Below are positions 61,714 to 64,000 of a DNA stretch of 64,000 nucleotides, one piece after another. How positions within the stretch are numbered: the stretch's first letter is position 1; the number at the start of each line of letters is the position of its first letter. This DNA is from Flavobacteriaceae bacterium (GTDB lineage: Bacteria > Bacteroidota > Bacteroidia > Flavobacteriales > Flavobacteriaceae): assembly GCA_002694465.1 (NCBI GenBank), contig NZMG01000045.1, positions 21,930-85,929 on the forward strand, in the 5' to 3' direction. The notes under the pieces were generated by a model. That model made no database searches, had not been told where the DNA came from, and saw only the letters and a program-made list of their open reading frames with translations. A program made the translations under genes and the position numbers.

Positions 61714-62799
61714 TTAATCGAAATAACTAAAAGATTCCCCATCTTTTAATTTGAGCAATGATTCGTAAATTAATTTTATGACATTTTCAACATCATCTCT
61801 ATGTACCATTTCTACCGTGGTGTGCATATAGCGCAGCGGTAAAGAAATAAGGGCGCTCGCTACACCGCCATTGCTGTAGGCAAAGGCATCTGTGTCGGTG
61901 CCAGTAGCTCTAGATAAAGCCGCTCTTTGAAAAGGGATTTTATTGGTTTCTGCAGCTTCAATAATTAAATCTCGAAGTTTTTGTTGGACTGCTGGAGCAT
62001 AAGCAATAACTGGACCTTCTCCTATTTTTGCAAAACCTTGTTTCTTTTTATCGATCATTGGGGTAGTCGTGTCGTGGGTTACATCGGTAACGATAGCTAC
62101 ATTTGGTTTTATACGTTCGGTAATCATTTGAGCCCCTCGTAAACCAATTTCTTCTTGAACAGAGTTAGTGATATATAATCCAAAGGGAAGTTTCTTTTTG
62201 TTTTCATGAAGTAGGCGAGCCACTTCAGCTATCATAAAGCCACCCATACGATTATCCAAAGCACGACATACAAATTTGTCTTTGTTTAGAATATGAAACT
62301 CATCTGGATAGGTAATGACACAGCCTACATGGACTCCCATTTTTTCAACTTCTTTATTGTCTTTTGCACCAATATCAATAAAGATGTTGTCAGGTTTTGG
62401 TGCTTCTTCTTTTGCTAATGTTCTGGTATGTATTGCTGGCCAACCAAATACACCTTTCAAAATTCCCTTTTTGGTATGGATATTTACGACTTTCGAGGGT
62501 GCAATTTGATGATCACTTCCTCCGTTCCTAATAACATATATAAGACCATTGTCACTAATGTAGTTTACGTACCAAGAAATCTCATCGGCATGACCCTCAA
62601 TAACCACTTTGTACTTTGCTTTGGGATTTACTACTGCTACTGCCGTGCCATAGGTGTCTGTAATAAATTCATCTACATAAGGTTTTAAATACTCCATCCA
62701 CATTTTTTGGCCATCCCATTCGTATCCAGTTGGTGAAGCATTGTTTAGATATTTTTCTAAAAAAGTGAGTGATTTTTTATTCAAAATAGATTTTGCCAT
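61714..62799 (-). CDS. M42-family metallopeptidase
   Basis: 361 aa from the ATG at 62799 (MAKSILNKKSLTFLEKYLNN), preferred over the ATG at 62823 that adds MKAIKKTD. Metal ligands of the family are visible: VIEGHADEIS, ALDNRMGGF, NSVQEEIGLRGAQM (catalytic Glu pair), VTDVTHDT and the C-terminal RYMHTTVEMV. Co-catalytic zinc aminopeptidase that forms large cytoplasmic tetrahedra and degrades peptides. Own terminator; divergent from the DUF4294 gene. Confidence 0.92.
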   Translation of the reverse strand: MAKSILNKKSLTFLEKYLNNASPTGYEWDGQKMWMEYLKPYVDEFITDTYGTAVAVVNPKAKYKVVIEGHADEISWYVNYISDNGLIYVIRNGGSDHQIAPSKVVNIHTKKGILKGVFGWPAIHTRTLAKEEAPKPDNIFIDIGAKDNKEVEKMGVHVGCVITYPDEFHILNKDKFVCRALDNRMGGFMIAEVARLLHENKKKLPFGLYITNSVQEEIGLRGAQMITERIKPNVAIVTDVTHDTTTPMIDKKKQGFAKIGEGPVIAYAPAVQQKLRDLIIEAAETNKIPFQRAALSRATGTDTDAFAYSNGGVASALISLPLRYMHTTVEMVHRDDVENVIKLIYESLLKLKDGESFSYFD

Positions 62800-62862
62800 A
62801 TCGGTTTTTTTAATTGCTTTCAAAATTAGGAATTAATTAATAACCTTCCCACGTCAATTTGT

Positions 62863-62870
62863 TATTTTTG
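62863..62870 (+). promoter_or_regulatory. Candidate -7 element TATTTTTG
   Basis: Exact TAnnTTTG match 45 bp before the TTG start at 62915. No clear -33 partner. Confidence 0.35.
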
Positions 62871-62914
62871 GAACGATTTTAGAAGAAAGACAGTTACATT
62901 TAAAGAATTCATTT

Positions 62915-63601
62915 TTGAAACACCTATTTTATATTTTTCTTTTTATAATTCCAACTGGCGTATTTGCTCAGGATACTATTTCGTATAATGAAGTTAAAAG
63001 CGATACCTCGGAAGTATACTATTATATAATAGAAGGAGATACCATTCCAAGAGAATTTATAGATCTTGAGGAAGTTGTTTTGTTAAACAAGCTTCAGTTC
63101 AATTCAAAAGAAGACAGGAGACGGTATTTAATCCTAAGAAGAAAAACTAGAAAGGTGTACCCATTTGCCAAACTTGCTTCGGAAAGATTAACGGTAATGA
63201 CCGAAAGATTAAATACGATAGAAAGTAAAAGATTAAAGAGGAAGTATACAAAACGCATCCAGAAGTATATTGAAGAAGAATTCTCTGAAGAATTAAAAAA
63301 GCTTACCCGAACGGAAGGTCAAATATTGGTAAAGCTTATACATCGCCAGACAGGGAGAACTGCGTTTGATTTGGTAAAAGAGCTACGCACGGGATGGAGA
63401 GCTTTTTGGTATAATACCACGGCTAGTTTATTTGATATTTCTTTAAAGGAAGAATATAAGCCTTTTGAAGTGAAGGAGGATTATCTTATTGAAGACATAC
63501 TAGAACGCTCTTTTCAATCTGGGCTTTTACAAAGACAGAAGCCAGCCTTCAACATTGATTATTTAGAATTAACTTCCCATTGGAATAATTCCGCAAAATA
63601 A
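62915..63601 (+). CDS. DUF4294 secreted protein
   Basis: 228 aa from a TTG at 62915. A Sec signal peptide (to about residue 19, TGVFAQ). The mature part has GDTIPREFIDLEEVVLLNKL and a long basic helix-rich domain (RRRYLILRRKTRKVYPFAKL, EGQILVKLIHRQTGRTAFDL, LRTGWRAFWYNTTASLFDIS), the full pattern of DUF4294, which occurs almost only in Bacteroidota. Function unknown. It is the last gene before the rRNA leader. Confidence 0.88.
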   Translation: MKHLFYIFLFIIPTGVFAQDTISYNEVKSDTSEVYYYIIEGDTIPREFIDLEEVVLLNKLQFNSKEDRRRYLILRRKTRKVYPFAKLASERLTVMTERLNTIESKRLKRKYTKRIQKYIEEEFSEELKKLTRTEGQILVKLIHRQTGRTAFDLVKELRTGWRAFWYNTTASLFDISLKEEYKPFEVKEDYLIEDILERSFQSGLLQRQKPAFNIDYLELTSHWNNSAK

Positions 63602-63727
63602 ACTTGCACACTTTTAGATAATAGTGTAATTTAGTAGTTCCGCTTTTTGAAAAAACTCACTCAATCTTCAAGCATTCAGGTGTTTACAAACTGTTGATAA
63701 AAAAGGTTGAATTTTTTTAATAATAGT

Positions 63728-63760
63728 TTTGGTTAATTGAAAAAAGCAGTTGTATATTTG
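63728..63760 (+). promoter_or_regulatory. rrn: Promoter of the rRNA operon
   Basis: TATATTTG (63753-63760) is an exact match to TAnnTTTG, with TTTG at 63728-63731 as the -33 box 21 bp upstream (19 is usual). A GC-containing start region CACCCGCTTAAGGGG follows, as commonly seen for flavobacterial rRNA promoters. Confidence 0.65.
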
Positions 63761-63992
63761 CACCCGCTTAAGGGGAAGGTGTGGGATTGAAATAAGATGA
63801 TTTGGTAATAAAAAATGTGGTTCGATTCCACAGCATCTAACGAGTAAAAGTTCATTGATATATTGAAATTGACAGCGTAGGAATATATATTTTAGGATAT
63901 ATATTTCAGACGAAAATTAAACTAGACTAAGTAAAATACCTGAGATTTTTTTGAGGGCTTTTTGTTGTGATTTTGAAATTTTTTAAGATTAT
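63761..63992 (+). other. rRNA operon leader with tRNA-like T-arm
   Basis: Leader RNA of about 230 bases. TGTGG-TTCGATT-CCACA (63816-63832) is a perfect 5-bp T-arm with a canonical 7-base loop. AGATG (63795-63799) can pair with CATCT (63834-63838) as an acceptor-like stem, and GGTAA lies between like a D-loop. No anticodon arm is present. The segment AAAAGTTCATTGATATATTG and an AATATATA/TATATATT stem-loop (about 63873-63896) are typical of processing leaders upstream of flavobacterial 16S genes. Confidence 0.55.
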
Positions 63993-64000
63993 ACGATGAA
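63993..64000 (+). rRNA. rrs: 16S rRNA, first bases only (continues beyond window)
   Basis: The window ends ATACGATGAA. In 16S genes TGAA is followed by GAGTTTGATC, and flavobacterial 16S genes begin ACGATGAAGAGTTTG. Together with the promoter and leader this indicates the 16S gene starts here. Only about 8 bases are visible, so the call rests on context. Confidence 0.55.

Noticed and set aside
63795..63838. A functional tRNA
   Set aside because: The T-arm is perfect but there is no anticodon arm and the acceptor stem is only about 5 bp.

Overview
This window is a piece of chromosome from a low-GC member of the Bacteroidota, most likely family Flavobacteriaceae. The evidence is gliding-motility transporter genes (gldF, gldG), C-terminal type IX secretion sorting domains, LytS/LytTR-type two-component pairs, TonB with a ten-proline run, ASPIC/UnbV and FG-GAP surface proteins, and promoters resembling the Bacteroidota TTTG / TAnnTTTG consensus. 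The last bases look like the leader and first nucleotides of an rRNA operon.

Layout. 1-9.8 kb: envelope and signalling genes (a cut-off lipoprotein, two unknown secreted proteins, an outer-membrane barrel, a histidine kinase/LytTR pair, TonB, a small exporter, a TPR-membrane-HTH regulator and an FG-GAP surface protein). 10.3-25.7 kb: a complete [NiFe]-hydrogenase locus. It holds small and large subunits of the cyanobacterial-HupSL/mycobacterial-Huc type (group 2a), the maturation protease, hypA, B, F, C, D, X and E, an NHL propeller, a Ni-transporter-like gene, and four proteins of unknown function (105 aa, 88 aa, a TPR protein and a roughly seven-helix membrane protein). 25.8-32.4 kb: an integrative mobilizable element (relaxase, MobC, primase, VapE-like ATPase, excisionase-like HTH, tyrosine integrase) ending next to trmE. 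32.4-38.3 kb: trmE carrying palindromic repeats inside its reading frame, three tandem-repeat arrays, a lipoprotein, a serine hydrolase and a second LytTR system. 38.4-42.4 kb: an EF-hand / YHYH / MORN-like / SCO set and DUF4870 and DUF1573 proteins. 42.4-51.1 kb: housekeeping genes (dnaN, gldG/gldF split by a GIY-YIG gene, a GNAT protein, a monooxygenase-like protein, a SAM hydrolase, phoH, purC). 51.1-64 kb: a large UnbV protein, a repeat-rich secreted protein, a PagL-like barrel, a Na+/alanine symporter, an MBOAT/SGNH acylation pair, an M42 peptidase, a DUF4294 protein and the rRNA leader.

How the genes work together. The hydrogenase subunits have no Tat signal and no cytochrome b partner is encoded, so the enzyme is predicted to be cytoplasmic. 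HypX suggests that the active-site CO can be made from a formyl group in air. Together these point to aerobic scavenging of low H2. The electron route is unknown, and the four uncharacterised cluster proteins are the obvious candidates to supply it. A perfect 14-bp hairpin separates the structural genes from the maturation genes.

Most unusual features: (i) REP-like inverted repeats inserted in frame in the G domain of TrmE and also forming the C-terminal codons of a GIY-YIG nuclease that sits between gldF and gldG; (ii) paired direct repeats with a 21-22 bp period upstream of genes next to LytTR systems; (iii) a 32-bp perfect palindrome with many GGTAAG repeats in the mobile element; (iv) a tRNA-like T-arm in the rRNA leader.
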